DNA from: Chromobotia macracanthus
Taxonomy: Eukaryota > Chordata > Actinopteri > Cypriniformes > Botiidae
DNA length: 64,000 nucleotides
Reading direction: 5' to 3'
Assembly: GCA_036877525.1 (NCBI GenBank)
Contig: JAZGTH010000065.1
Span: 4,127,001 to 4,191,000 of the forward strand
Part shown: piece after piece, positions 12,901 to 22,443 of the stretch
How positions within the stretch are numbered: the stretch's first letter is position 1
Layout: every line of letters begins with the position of its first letter
Translations under genes and position numbers: made by a program
Notes under the pieces: generated by a model
Told to the model about the DNA's origin: nothing
Databases searched by the model: none
The model's input: the letters and a program-made list of their open reading frames with translations, nothing else

Positions 12901-15900
12901 TCCCACAAAGCCCTGCTGTTTAACACTTACTGCCACACATTATCATTGTACTAACCCTGCCAGCCTTGATTTTTTTTTAAATTCTGTAATACAAAGCTGC
13001 AATCTGTAACTTTGTCTCTCTACCACCATCTCTGTTTGAAACGTAAAACTGCAGGTTACTTGACATACTTTTCATTATTTATGTTAAAGTCAAATTCAGG
13101 AATTCAGGACAGCTCAGTTAATAAATCATTATTACAAGCTTATCGTTGTGAATGTGGGTAAGGTAGGGAGACTGTTCTGAGTATTGATCTGTTATGTACT
13201 CAATACCTGTTTTTTGTTTATTTTGAGTTAAGCAGATTCTTAAGTTAAGAATTGCATCTTTAAAATTCTTTATGTTTTAAGGTTTGTGTGTAACCGTAAA
13301 TTGGGAAGGAGACCAGACCACTATACAGACAGACAGAAAAATGAAATAGTGTGCTATACATAAACCAAAGCCAAAAAACAAAACAGTTAATAGTCATTTA
13401 TAGCTTTTCAGTTGCACCAGTAGTTTCAATTTGACAAACAGCATAATGAAGTTTGTACAAATTAAGTTCATTATGTCCACTGCTTAACTGTTATTGAATC
13501 ATTGCTTTGTGTGGTTCCAGCATCAAATCAGGGTGAAAGCTTTAATGGGTTCAGTTGGCTTGTCAGTAAGAACTGGGAGAAATTATTTCATTCACCTGAA
13601 TAATGCATGAGTACTGAAGCAGGTGTGGTAAATTCACTGGTCCTAAGTAAGGGGACTGCACACTGCCCGGAAGACACCTGCATGAATGAACAGAGCGATA
13701 CAGACTCTTACTGAGGTTGTCCTCTCCATCTCAATCTTAAAACTAATGAATGCATAACTAGTTGAAAACTGTTCTGAAGTCAGATAAACTACACTATTCA
13801 GACATCTTTAAGTCTTTTTTTCTATATAAAAAATATAAACGCAACTAAGTGTCTGAGTGTGCATTATGTAAGAATCATGGCATCTGTAGGGGATGGTTCA
13901 TTTGGTTTATTTAAAAATTGGTACTGTGTGTTCATGTTTATATGTGTAAAGGCTTTCACATGTTTGTTTGAGCTCACAGCTAGTACTCTAGTACTAGGTT
14001 GCATTCTAGAGCCATTTTTACTGACCTTTCTTCCCCCTCTTCAGTATTAATACTAACAGCGCTCTGTGGCTGATAACTTTATCTGTCCGAAAGGGGAGGG
14101 GGAAAATGTATGTGTGAAGGTGATTGATACATCACTGGTGAGGAGATGTTTGGCTGGCTGAGAAGTATTTGAGTACTGCATTTCCTCACAGTTGTAGCCT
14201 GATGGTTAGAGAATCGGACTTTTAACCAGAAGGTTGCCAGTTTGAATCCCAATGCTGACAGGAAACACCTGGGGTACCCTTGAGCAAGGCACCTTACCCC
14301 CAGTTGCTTGTGGGCCCAGCAGTGCTTCTTTATGGTGGCATTGTTTGTTTTCTATGACCGCTTTACATGGCCTTTACACCAAGGTGTTGATTTAAGCATG
14401 TGCAGTTTTTTTTAATGATCTGAACTTTTAAAGATCTCCAACTACATTGCTCCCACAGAAAGACCATGAAAACAAAGGCTTGTTTATGCTGTCTTAGTTG
14501 GCTGCTTTGTTCCGATCGCTGGGGATTAGGTATTCTTCAGATTATTTTCACCTTGGATGACTTCCTGTTTGGGATCATGCGGTACAATCCTATTGAAGTC
14601 TATTTGTCTGTTTAGGTTTCAGGCTATTGCATAGATAGATGGTCCTTGAGTAAACTTGTTCTGTTCTCAAGCAGCACTTTAATGGTCCATGAAATTGCTA
14701 TGAAATCAACTTTAGGGCTTCAGAATGTTTAAGTGTATGTTTGTGATGGAGAAAGAGATTGATGGAGAAATGAGAAGTGAATGAGAAGTTGTGATGGAGA
14801 AAGAGAAGTGAAGACGGGGAGCATCGCCTGAAGGGAGAAACTTGTGTCTGCTGCTCTGTACTCAGGCAGAATATAAATCAAGTTTGCCCCACCCAAACAT
14901 CTTACACATTCTCTTTGAAGAACTGTTCATTGCTTTTACAGCATTAACACTCTGTAAAAGTTCTTTCAACTTTATCAAAAATGTTTTCACAGTAACGTTA
15001 GTAGTAGTAACGTTACAGAATTAAAAAATGTTTTTATAACCAAGCAATAACGTTAAATACCATTAAAACAACTGGGCACTTTGAACATTCTTGGAACTTA
15101 TAAAATAACATTAACATTTTTGTACCTTAGAGAAAAATGTTAAGGAAAGTTTCTTACAACCTAAAATTGTTAGCTGGGTAAATGAGAGTCAGAGACCTAT
15201 AGATCATATCTTCATTTCATGGAGACGTCCGTCTGTGTGAGGTTTGTTTTGGAAAAGGGACATAATTTGCATTTGTTTACTTCTGTATTGCTGGATAGTG
15301 GGTGGATAATTTTAACTGGCTGGGTCATATGATGATAACCCTTATAGTTTTCAAATATCTCTGATGCCCTGTGATTTAGCCCTTAAGCCATCCAGTTACC
15401 AAGGGCATCTTGATGGCTTGTTCTCCCATTAATTTTGTAATTGACTGGACATTGGTCTGTTTTCTTATTCACAGATAAAACTTGTACACTGTTAATCTTT
15501 TTGCATGTTTTGTATATGAGCTGGGACTTAGTACCTGTTGTCTAAACAGTGAAATTGCTATTCTTGCAGTTTCATTGTGAGAGTAGTGTACAAATTACAC
15601 ACAGCAATGATCAGTTTTAGGATAATGGAGGTCATTTTACACACTTAAAGAGTGTAATTTCAACAGGTAAGTATTTATCAGTCATCTTCTCTGTGTTTGT
15701 TTCAGCAAGATGTGGAGAAGCTTACAGACATTGAAAAACTCTACCTCTATCTCAAGCTGCCTTCTGGACCCAGCAGTGGCAGTGAGAAAAAGTGAGTGAT
15801 TATTACAGTGTGTATTTCAGTATTTTCAGTGCTGCTCCTCATGAATTTGTATTCTACTTTGTTATTGTCCTGATCTCTTCTCAGTGAGCAGAGCTCTGTG

Positions 15901-18279
15901 TCATCGAATCGTACTCAGCAGGTGCACGCATTTAGCTGGATTCGTAACCACCTTGAGGAGCATCCTGAAACTTCGCTGCCCAAACAGGAAGTCTACGATG
16001 AGTACAAGTGAGTCGAGAGTCTTTCTCTTTTCCTTAAACCCGACCAGCTTACAGAGAGCTCATCCACAAGAGTGAACAAGTGATGGCACTGAATCATTCT
16101 CCTACATTAAATAATTTGCAAGCTTGACTTCAAAAGAACACTAAAAGACAAAGCCCCAGCTATACTATCATATTCACTTTATAAAGGAATATGATAGTAT
16201 ACATAGTAAATACATAGTATCTAAATACAGAAGACACAGTGGCAGTAATCACAGATGTAGTTCATCCACTTGACAACATACATATTCTACTAACCAAATA
16301 GCGTCCAAATACCACTTGTAATTGTTTTTTGAGTGGTTGTTCTTGTTCATTTGTAATTGATTTCTTGTGTATGTGTATGCTTCTCAGGAGTTACTGTGAT
16401 AGCCTGGGGTATCACGCCCTCAGTGCTGCAGACTTTGGAAAGATCATGAAGAACGTCTTTCCCAACATGAAGGCGCGTCGACTTGGCATGCGAGGCAAAT
16501 CCAAATATCCTTTGGAACTTTTTATAACAATCCCAGTCCCCAAAACGGACACACACATGCACACCCTTCTGTCCCTGAACTCTGTGTCCTAAAACATCTG
16601 TTGCTGTAATTCATGTCTCTGCTAAATTTAGTTCAGAAATCGAAATAAACTTCAGAGTGCTTTGAGCAGAGAGTTTTGCTGTATTGAAAACTCTTTAGCA
16701 CTGGCTGCCAAATACGGTATATTCAAAATTCTAAGTTGAATGGCAAAGTTTGTCCTCATTGTTCTGTGGTTAGGTTTAAAAATGGATCAAAGGTCCATCA
16801 ACCAAGTTTTTCTTACTGTTTTGCAGGTAGAAGGTATAAAAGTGAGCAACCAAACTTAATCTCAGCTTTCGGGTCATTGTTATAAATGTTTTGTAATGGT
16901 GGCCATGGTTATTTTGGTATTAGGCAAAAGCAGGGTTAAAAGTGCATTGTGCATGTGAAATGTATTTTTATTTTTCTGAACTGTTACCAAAATAAACATT
17001 TGTTGATGATGGTTGTCACTGCAACGGTCATCCAATCCTCAACAACTGTAGTGCCCAAGAAAGCAACACACTTCATGTCAGAAGACCTCTTGTTTATTCT
17101 CTAATGCAGGAGAGGTGTATTGGAGCTTTTTAGTGATTGATTGTTTTGTTCAACAATGCAATAGTTAAACCTGTTAGATTTTTAAAGGTAAAGTTTAATA
17201 TGATTACTGTTGCTGTGTACATCGGGGGACATAAACTGCCATTCTGAGCTGTGCGAGACGCTCTGTAAAGAAATGAGGTTAAAGGTCCAGTAGCAGTTCA
17301 TAAGTATAGACTTATGACTATAAACCTGCTAAGAGCAATTACAAAAAAGAGAAGGTGAGAACGTCTTTACTAGTAACCAACAGCTGTCATGTGGTCTGTA
17401 GCACTGGCTCAGCCTTTTTGACATCCACCCATGCATAGACACATTTAGCAAATGCAGGTTATTTAACGCTAAATTATAGTGTACCTGTTTGCAGTATGCT
17501 ATCCCAGCTAACAGGGAACGTTCTCAGAACATTGGCTAATGTTTTAATGTTTTGTTAAGTTTTCTCTAAATTATCAAAAAGTTCTTGCAGTAATGTTAAT
17601 AGAACTTTTTTAACATGTATATATATTAAAAACGGTACTCTTAAGTTGTTAGTTGAACCTTTTTAAAACATTACAGAAAAAATGCTTGAATATCAATCTT
17701 ATAACCAAGAAATAACATTAATACAATGCCTAAAAAATTGATGTTTTGAACGTTCAAATAACAAATTGTGACACATTACCTTAACTACTGTGCACATATT
17801 GCTATAGCGGACTTAGGAAGAAGGCTTTTGTACACATGCCTGCTCTACCCAACCTAGATCTTCACAAATCAAGTGATGGGGTGAGTTTGTACTTTCTCAA
17901 CAATTTATATCTTGTTCTGTCTCTGTAATTTGTATCACAAGGTTATTCTGAAGGATCTTTGAGATGCTGCGCAAAATCACGTGTCCAAGTCTGATGTTAA
18001 GTCTCTTCATTGTCAGTGTGAGGTGTTTGAGACGATGACCCAGTCCAGTGCTGAAGATGAGGTGCGCATAGCTGCATGTGGTTTGGTGTGTGAATGGGCA
18101 CAGAAAGTACTGACTCAGCAGTTTGACAACGTTGAGGATTTGGCTCGGTATCTTTTGCACAGCCACTACATTGGAACCAAGTCTGCCGCTGCACTTACTG
18201 TGATGACCGGTTCCCCAGCAGGTACAGTAAACTTTAAAATGTCTCTTGGTATTCACAGATTCTTCATTCACTATTCACT

Positions 18280-18310
<31 letters not shown>

Positions 18311-21300
18311 CTGTGTGTGTGTTCAATCTGTTTTTCATAGGAGCAAAGATGTCCATGTATTCAGCATTTGCTCCCACAGCAGATGCACACTCATTCCAGC
18401 CCCAGGTTAAAACCCTGGTCTCACCTTCTGTAGATGCTAAGCAGCAGTTACAGAGGAAGATACAGAAGAAGCAGCAAGAACAGAAGCTGCAATCTCCACT
18501 CCCCGGTGAGGGCCAGGCCAGGAGAGCAGATGGAGGCATGACTTCTGGTGCAGGGACAGGCATACCCTGTGGAAGTCCTGTTCTTCTCTCGCCACAGCCA
18601 ATTGGCTTTGTGGTGGCAGCTGTTTCTAGCCCCATCACGGTAAGATATTTACATGATTTTTTTGGAAGAACTATTAGCTAAAATTATGTATGAGATTTAA
18701 TATGTAAGCTTATTAACAAATGACAGGTGATAAAATAGAATTTTTGTGGTTTCCCAGGAAATTACATTTTATATTACCAAAAACTTTGACATAACAACAA
18801 TCCATAACTTTTTCAGGTAAAAAATGATCAAAAATCAGTTGTTGAGCAAGTACATGACAGACCTCCTTACCTTACCCTAATTCCCAATCATTAGCTATGT
18901 TTATACTAATGAGTTATAAATTGAGCTGTCAGTTCCGATTTCCTGGGACACATTGGTTTGGCTTATTTTGACTTAAAGGGAGAGATGGCAGTAGATCAAA
19001 ATTTATTTTTTTATTATTCACTGCAGGTTCAGAGGAGTAGGCAGTTAATGTCTCCCAGCCCTGTTCCTGTGGCATCTGCAGACAGCAAAGTTCTTCCTGT
19101 AAACTTTCAGGTGGTTACCCAGTCAGTGCCACCTGTGAAGCAGTGCCCAAATGTCCCATCTAGTCCAGTAAGCGACCGGTTAGCCCGTCACCGGTATGCC
19201 CAAATCTTGCCCAAACCAACTGTTTCTAGTGGCATAACTTTGCGTTCACCAACTCTACTTATCGCTAACAGCCCCATCAAGACTGTAATGCCAAATCCTC
19301 ATGTCAGTTCAGTCAATGTAGTCAAGATGACAGCCATATCTCTGGGGTCCAGTGGCAGCGGGACCTGCACATCATCAGATACCCTTACTGGCAACAAAGT
19401 CAGGCCTGCATCTGCTGGAGTCGCCAGCCTTAGTGATGATCTGCAACCAGTTACACGCGTCCGCAGTGGGTCTATAGCTGCAATGCCATCAGTTTTGGAA
19501 AGGCCAGGGCGCTCTACCACAACATCCATCATCAACACCACGATAAATACTGATACCATAACTAGAAGTGGTCAAGTTCAAGGTGGTACTAGTAAACCAG
19601 CAACCACTCAGGAAGCCAGTGGTGATATACAGCAGTCAGATGTGCACAAACCCAGACTAGCTAGCGTACCCTTTCTTTTGGAAAAGGACTGTGCTGGAAT
19701 GGATGCTCTAACAGGGACCAAATGCAATGGAAAGACACTTAATAGTGTCAATATTCTGGCTGCTGGCAGCAATAGTAACTCCCACAGTAATGAAATCACT
19801 TTTTACCAGAAAGCCAATCAGAACACAAGCAGCACTCAGTCAGTCAGTGGTAATGCAGCTGTGATGTCACCCAGAGATGTGGTGTTGACATCCAAGAGCC
19901 CTCAAAAGAGGCCTTGTTTAGGCACCGATTTAAGCCCAACACCTGTTAAAAAAGCCCACATCTCTCAACTACCAGCAGGTGGACCTAAGCCAGATGTGAT
20001 AAAGCAGATCCCAAGATCATGTGCTCCAATCAGGCCAGAAAGTGCACCTCTCACGTCCACGGACAAAGCTATTGCAGCTCTGGTTAGGAGTACTGGCTTC
20101 CAGAAAGTTCACAGGCCACAGAATATCTCCCAAGGCAGATGGGAAGGATCCTCCTCAGTAACAAATTATAGAGTTCCTGTAACTACTACAGCAAGCACCT
20201 CTTGTCAGGATACTTCAGTTGGGAATACCAAGTTTCAATCTGTTTGCAGACCACGAAGCATCTCCCAAGGAAGGTGGGAAGAGGGATCTTCATCAGGAAC
20301 AGAGGGTAGAGCTGCGGTCACCCGTACTGTAAGTGCCCCAGGTCAAGCTTTGCTACAACAGGTAGCACAAAACTCACAAGATTTACTCATAGACCAGTCT
20401 GACTCTTCTGCAGTATGTGATTTAAAAAGTGTGTTTTGGGAAAATGAGCCACAAAATGCCACTCAACAACATCAAGGAGCTTATGGCCAGCAAATACTGG
20501 CTGATCAAAAGCAAATGTCCACTCCAGTGATAGAGCCCCTTCCAGTAATAACTCAAGCTTTCCCTACCAACCAGCAGGCTCAAATAAATGAATGTGGAAA
20601 CCGGTCCACCATTGGCTACTTCCCATTTGATGATGATATGACTCAGGATAGCATTGTAGAGGAACTTGTACAAATGGAAGAGCAGATGAAAATTAATAGT
20701 AGAATGAGTTTTGCTAACTGTGTTGATATTTCACTGCAAAGCCAACAACAAGCCATGCAGAGTACCATGATGTCCACCCTCCAGGGCAACACTCTGTACT
20801 ACAGGTCACCTCATAGCAGTAGCACCCCAATCCAAACACCCACCCCTACACCTACCCCCACTTCTGAGATGATGGGAGGTGGCCAGGGATTAATGCACGA
20901 AAGCCCCTGCTCACGTCTGGTCCCTACCACTCCAGTTGACAGTGCTCTTGGAAGTAGTCGACAAACTCCCATTGGCACGCCACACTCCAACTGCAGCAGA
21001 AGTGTCCCACCCAGTCCTGTGGAATGCAGGAACCCTTTTGCATTTACTCCTATTAACTCCAGCATAACTGGATGCCATGATGGAAGTACTGTCTCCTCTA
21101 GTCCTGTCAAGCCCATGCAAAGACCAATGGCCACGCATCCAGATAAAAGCAAACTGGAGTGGATGAACAGTGGGTACAATAACAGTGGTGGGAACTCCAA
21201 TAATGATATTAGCATTGTGCCCAACTACCAAGATCTGGTAGATGACCATTTTCGAAAGCCTCATGCTTTCGCCATTACAGGCCAGTCTTGTCAGTCACAA

Positions 21301-22443
21301 GCCAGACATGACACGTATATCAGCCGATTGACACCCATTTCGCCTGTCCAGCAGCAAGTGGCAAGCATGGCCAGCCTCAATAAACAAGAGGGATTTGCTG
21401 TCCCAGCCCCCCTTGAAAACAAGGCCAGCAGTAGTACTTTTCGTTGCCGTAGTGTTAGCCCAGCAGTCAGGCAACGCACTTTAAGTGGGACCCAACCTCC
21501 CAATGTCTCACGCTCTGTGGTCTCCCCTTTCAATTCACCTGTAACACCTGAAGTGCTTAACATCTTCACTAACAGTGACATTGATGCAGATGTCAGCAGC
21601 ATGGCACAGAGAAGTCAGTCTGTTCCGGTGACCGTGATGATGCAGACTGAGGTTCAACCCATGCAAGCAGCAAGCCAGCAGAGTAGTGCCAAAAACATCA
21701 CCAACGTTCTCATCAGCAAAATGGATGGTGATGGAGATGACCCAATACGTGGCCTCGGAATGAACATGTCCTCCAACTACACTGCCCGCATGAATCTCAC
21801 CCAGATTCTCGAGAACACCACGGTGCTCCACTTCCCTGGTAGTGCCAGGCACCAAGCTCTGATGTCACCTTGTTCATCAGCCTTTGAGTCTCAGAAGCCT
21901 GGTTACCTCATGAAAAATGTCATGGAGGAGCCAGTGAGCTTCTCTGCAGAAGAAAGCCAAGCACAATCAGCCTTAGTGGAGCACCAGCCGCCACAGCAGA
22001 AGAACTCGGGCAGACGACAGCTCCTTGGGCAGGATCAGCAGAGTCAGGGCATGCTGTTGCCTCTATCAAAAAACCTCCAACAACGTCAGCACCAGCAACA
22101 CTTGTATTTGGATAGCACTGTTAAAGATCTTTTAAATGAGGAAAGATTAAATGCTGGCTCACAGCTTGTGGGTCAAAGATCAGAGCTTACTGCTGGGGGT
22201 TCAGGGATTTCTGGTGATTTGCAACTAACATCTGAGCTCTCCAGCAGCATAAATGACTTAAACAATTTGGATGCCAACCTTCTTTTTGATCCTAATCAAC
22301 AGCAAGGACAATATGAAGACTCGACACTGGAAGAACTGAAGAATGACCCACTTTTTCAACAGATTTGTAATGAGACTGTGAATTCTACTGGTTTTGACTG
22401 GTTGGAAAGCAAAGACCAGGCAACAGTGGAAATGTTGGGTTAG
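6771..22443 (+). CDS. rfx7: regulatory factor X 7 (RFX7) transcription factor
   Basis: Nine coding exons join in frame: 6771-6904, 11543-11576, 15706-15791, 15885-16007, 16388-16504, 17796-17880, 18017-18221, 18341-18639, 19027-22443. Total 4,500 nt, 1,499 residues, close to human RFX7. Start [10 protein letters not shown]; residues 37-60 hold the conserved [20 protein letters not shown]. The winged-helix RFX DNA-binding domain is about residues 100-174, including [20 protein letters not shown] and [17 protein letters not shown]. Residues 180-185 (PALPNL) form a PxLPxL motif, the type that docks the ankyrin repeats of RFXANK/ANKRA2. Residues 194-262 ([17 protein letters not shown]) are conserved in RFX7. 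The remainder is long, low-complexity and Ser/Pro/Gln-rich, ending [10 protein letters not shown]...[14 protein letters not shown]...TVEMLG as in mammals. Mammalian RFX7 is a p53-linked regulator of growth and lymphoid genes. All introns are GT-AG except the AT-AC intron at 16505. Whether this is the a or b fish copy is undecided. Confidence 0.96.
8509..8520 (+). promoter_or_regulatory. CTCF-like motif in rfx7 intron 1
   Basis: CCAGCAGAGGGC matches the CTCF core CCASYAGRKGGC at every position. It is flanked by short inverted arms (CAGACC and GGTCTG) and by a perfect 13-bp hairpin at 8531-8559. Confidence 0.4.
10864..11006 (+). mobile_element. tRNA-derived SINE
   Basis: The head resembles a tRNA with an A-box-like GCACAGTTGGTAGAGCA and a B box (GGTTCAAGTCC). 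The tail TTTGGATAAAAGCGTCTGCC then AAATGCATAAATGTAAA is the common teleost SINE 3' end. Related copies at about 30153 and 55770. Confidence 0.75.
12288..12360 (+). repeat. interspersed repeat copy A
   Basis: The segment containing CCACTTTACTTAGTGATTGC and GATGTGAAGAGACTTTTAACCA recurs with few changes at 32142-32215, 20 kb away in fhod1. Family unknown. Confidence 0.55.
14190..14345 (+). mobile_element. tRNA-derived SINE (degenerate)
   Basis: The head has tRNA-like boxes (TAGCCTGATGGTTAGAGAATC and TTTGAATCCC). It is followed by the GACAGGAAACACCTGGGG and CCTTGAGCAAGGCACCTTAC stretches typical of fish SINEs. A related copy lies at 39797. Confidence 0.6.
14945..15180 (+). mobile_element. AACGTT-rich MITE-like element
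   Basis: Contains repeated AACGTT/ACGTTA words and an end reading TTGTTAGCTGGGTA. Same family as copies at 17504, 30765, 38242, 40750 and 55300. No coding capacity. Confidence 0.5.
16505..17795 (+). other. rfx7: U12-type AT-AC intron 5 of rfx7
   Basis: The upstream exon ends TCC AA. The next bases are ATATCCTTT, the consensus 5' splice site of minor-spliceosome AT-AC introns. The 3' end reads TACCTTAACTACTGTGCAC, with the branch motif CCTTAAC about 11 bases before the AC. The next exon starts ATATTGCTATAGC. Joining them gives [14 protein letters not shown], the exact family sequence at this point of the DNA-binding domain. No GT-AG pair nearby gives this reading. The intron carries a MITE-like copy at 17504-17768. 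Confidence 0.88.
17504..17768 (+). mobile_element. AACGTT-rich MITE-like element in the AT-AC intron
   Basis: Starts CCAGCTAACAGGGAACG with TTCTCAGAACATTGGC following, the terminal sequence of the family also seen (inverted) at about 55615-55640. It ends just before the branch point of the intron. Confidence 0.55.
18282..18310 (+). repeat. TA microsatellite near rfx7 exon 8 acceptor
   Basis: About 14 AT repeats followed by a short TG run, ending roughly 20-30 bases before the exon 8 acceptor. Confidence 0.85.
18800..18945 (+). mobile_element. MITE-like fragment in rfx7 intron 8
   Basis: The words ATGATCAAAAATCAGTTGTTG, GCAAGTACATGACAGA and AAATTGAGCTGTCAGTTCCG match parts of the inverted-repeat elements at 35260 and 51708. 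It ends about 80 bases before the giant exon 9. Confidence 0.45.
19027..22443 (+). CDS. rfx7: rfx7 exon 9 (large terminal coding exon)
   Basis: A single 3,417-nt exon codes residues 362-1499 and carries most of the protein. It starts [12 protein letters not shown] after CTGCAG. The open frame extends 23 codons upstream into the intron to an ATG at 18958; that ATG is intronic, because the join from exon 8 is in frame and matches the family (SPI then VQR). Landmarks are the Thr-Pro repeat [55 protein letters not shown] and the terminal block [15 protein letters not shown] at 22441-22443. Confidence 0.95.
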   Translation, partial: VQRSRQLMSPSPVPVASADSKVLPVNFQVVTQSVPPVKQCPNVPSSPVSDRLARHRYAQILPKPTVSSGITLRSPTLLIANSPIKTVMPNPHVSSVNVVKMTAISLGSSGSGTCTSSDTLTGNKVRPASAGVASLSDDLQPVTRVRSGSIAAMPSVLERPGRSTTTSIINTTINTDTITRSGQVQGGTSKPATTQEASGDIQQSDVHKPRLASVPFLLEKDCAGMDALTGTKCNGKTLNSVNILAAGSNSNSHSNEITFYQKANQNTSSTQSVSGNAAVMSPRDVVLTSKSPQKRPCLGTDLSPTPVKKAHISQLPAGGPKPDVIKQIPRSCAPIRPESAPLTSTDKAIAALVRSTGFQKVHRPQNISQGRWEGSSSVTNYRVPVTTTASTSCQDTSVGNTKFQSVCRPRSISQGRWEEGSSSGTEGRAAVTRTVSAPGQALLQQVAQNSQDLLIDQSDSSAVCDLKSVFWENEPQNATQQHQGAYGQQILADQKQMSTPVIEPLPVITQAFPTNQQAQINECGNRSTIGYFPFDDDMTQDSIVEELVQMEEQMKINSRMSFANCVDISLQSQQQAMQSTMMSTLQGNTLYYRSPHSSSTPIQTPTPTPTPTSEMMGGGQGLMHESPCSRLVPTTPVDSALGSSRQTPIGTPHSNCSRSVPPSPVECRNPFAFTPINSSITGCHDGSTVSSSPVKPMQRPMATHPDKSKLEWMNSGYNNSGGNSNNDISIVPNYQDLVDDHFRKPHAFAITGQSCQSQARHDTYISRLTPISPVQQQVASMASLNKQEGFAVPAPLENKASSSTFRCRSVSPAVRQRTLSGTQPPNVSRSVVSPFNSPVTPEVLNIFTNSDIDADVSSMAQRSQSVPVTVMMQTEVQPMQAASQQSSAKNITNVLISKMDGDGDDPIRGLGMNMSSNYTARMNLTQILENTTVLHFPGSARHQALMSPCSSAFESQKPGYLMKNVMEEPVSFSAEESQAQSALVEHQPPQQKNSGRRQLLGQDQQSQGMLLPLSKNLQQRQHQQHLYLDSTVKDLLNEERLNAGSQLVGQRSELTAGGSGISGDLQLTSELSSSINDLNNLDANLLFDPNQQQGQYEDSTLEELKNDPLFQQICNETVNSTGFDWLESKDQATVEMLG

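Larger units (their letters stand above)
11577..15705 (+). other. rfx7 intron 2
   Basis: A 4.1-kb intron without a supported gene. It holds a repeat block shared with 32142-32215 (about 12288-12360), a fragment of the inverted-repeat family with ends like TAAAGCTGCAATCTGTAAC (about 12990-13030), a tRNA-derived SINE (about 14190-14345) and an AACGTT-rich MITE-like copy (about 14945-15180). Confidence 0.55.

Noticed and set aside
18958..19026. ATG at 18958 as the rfx7 start
   Set aside because: It lies in intron 8. Exons 1-8 join in frame and encode the DNA-binding domain.
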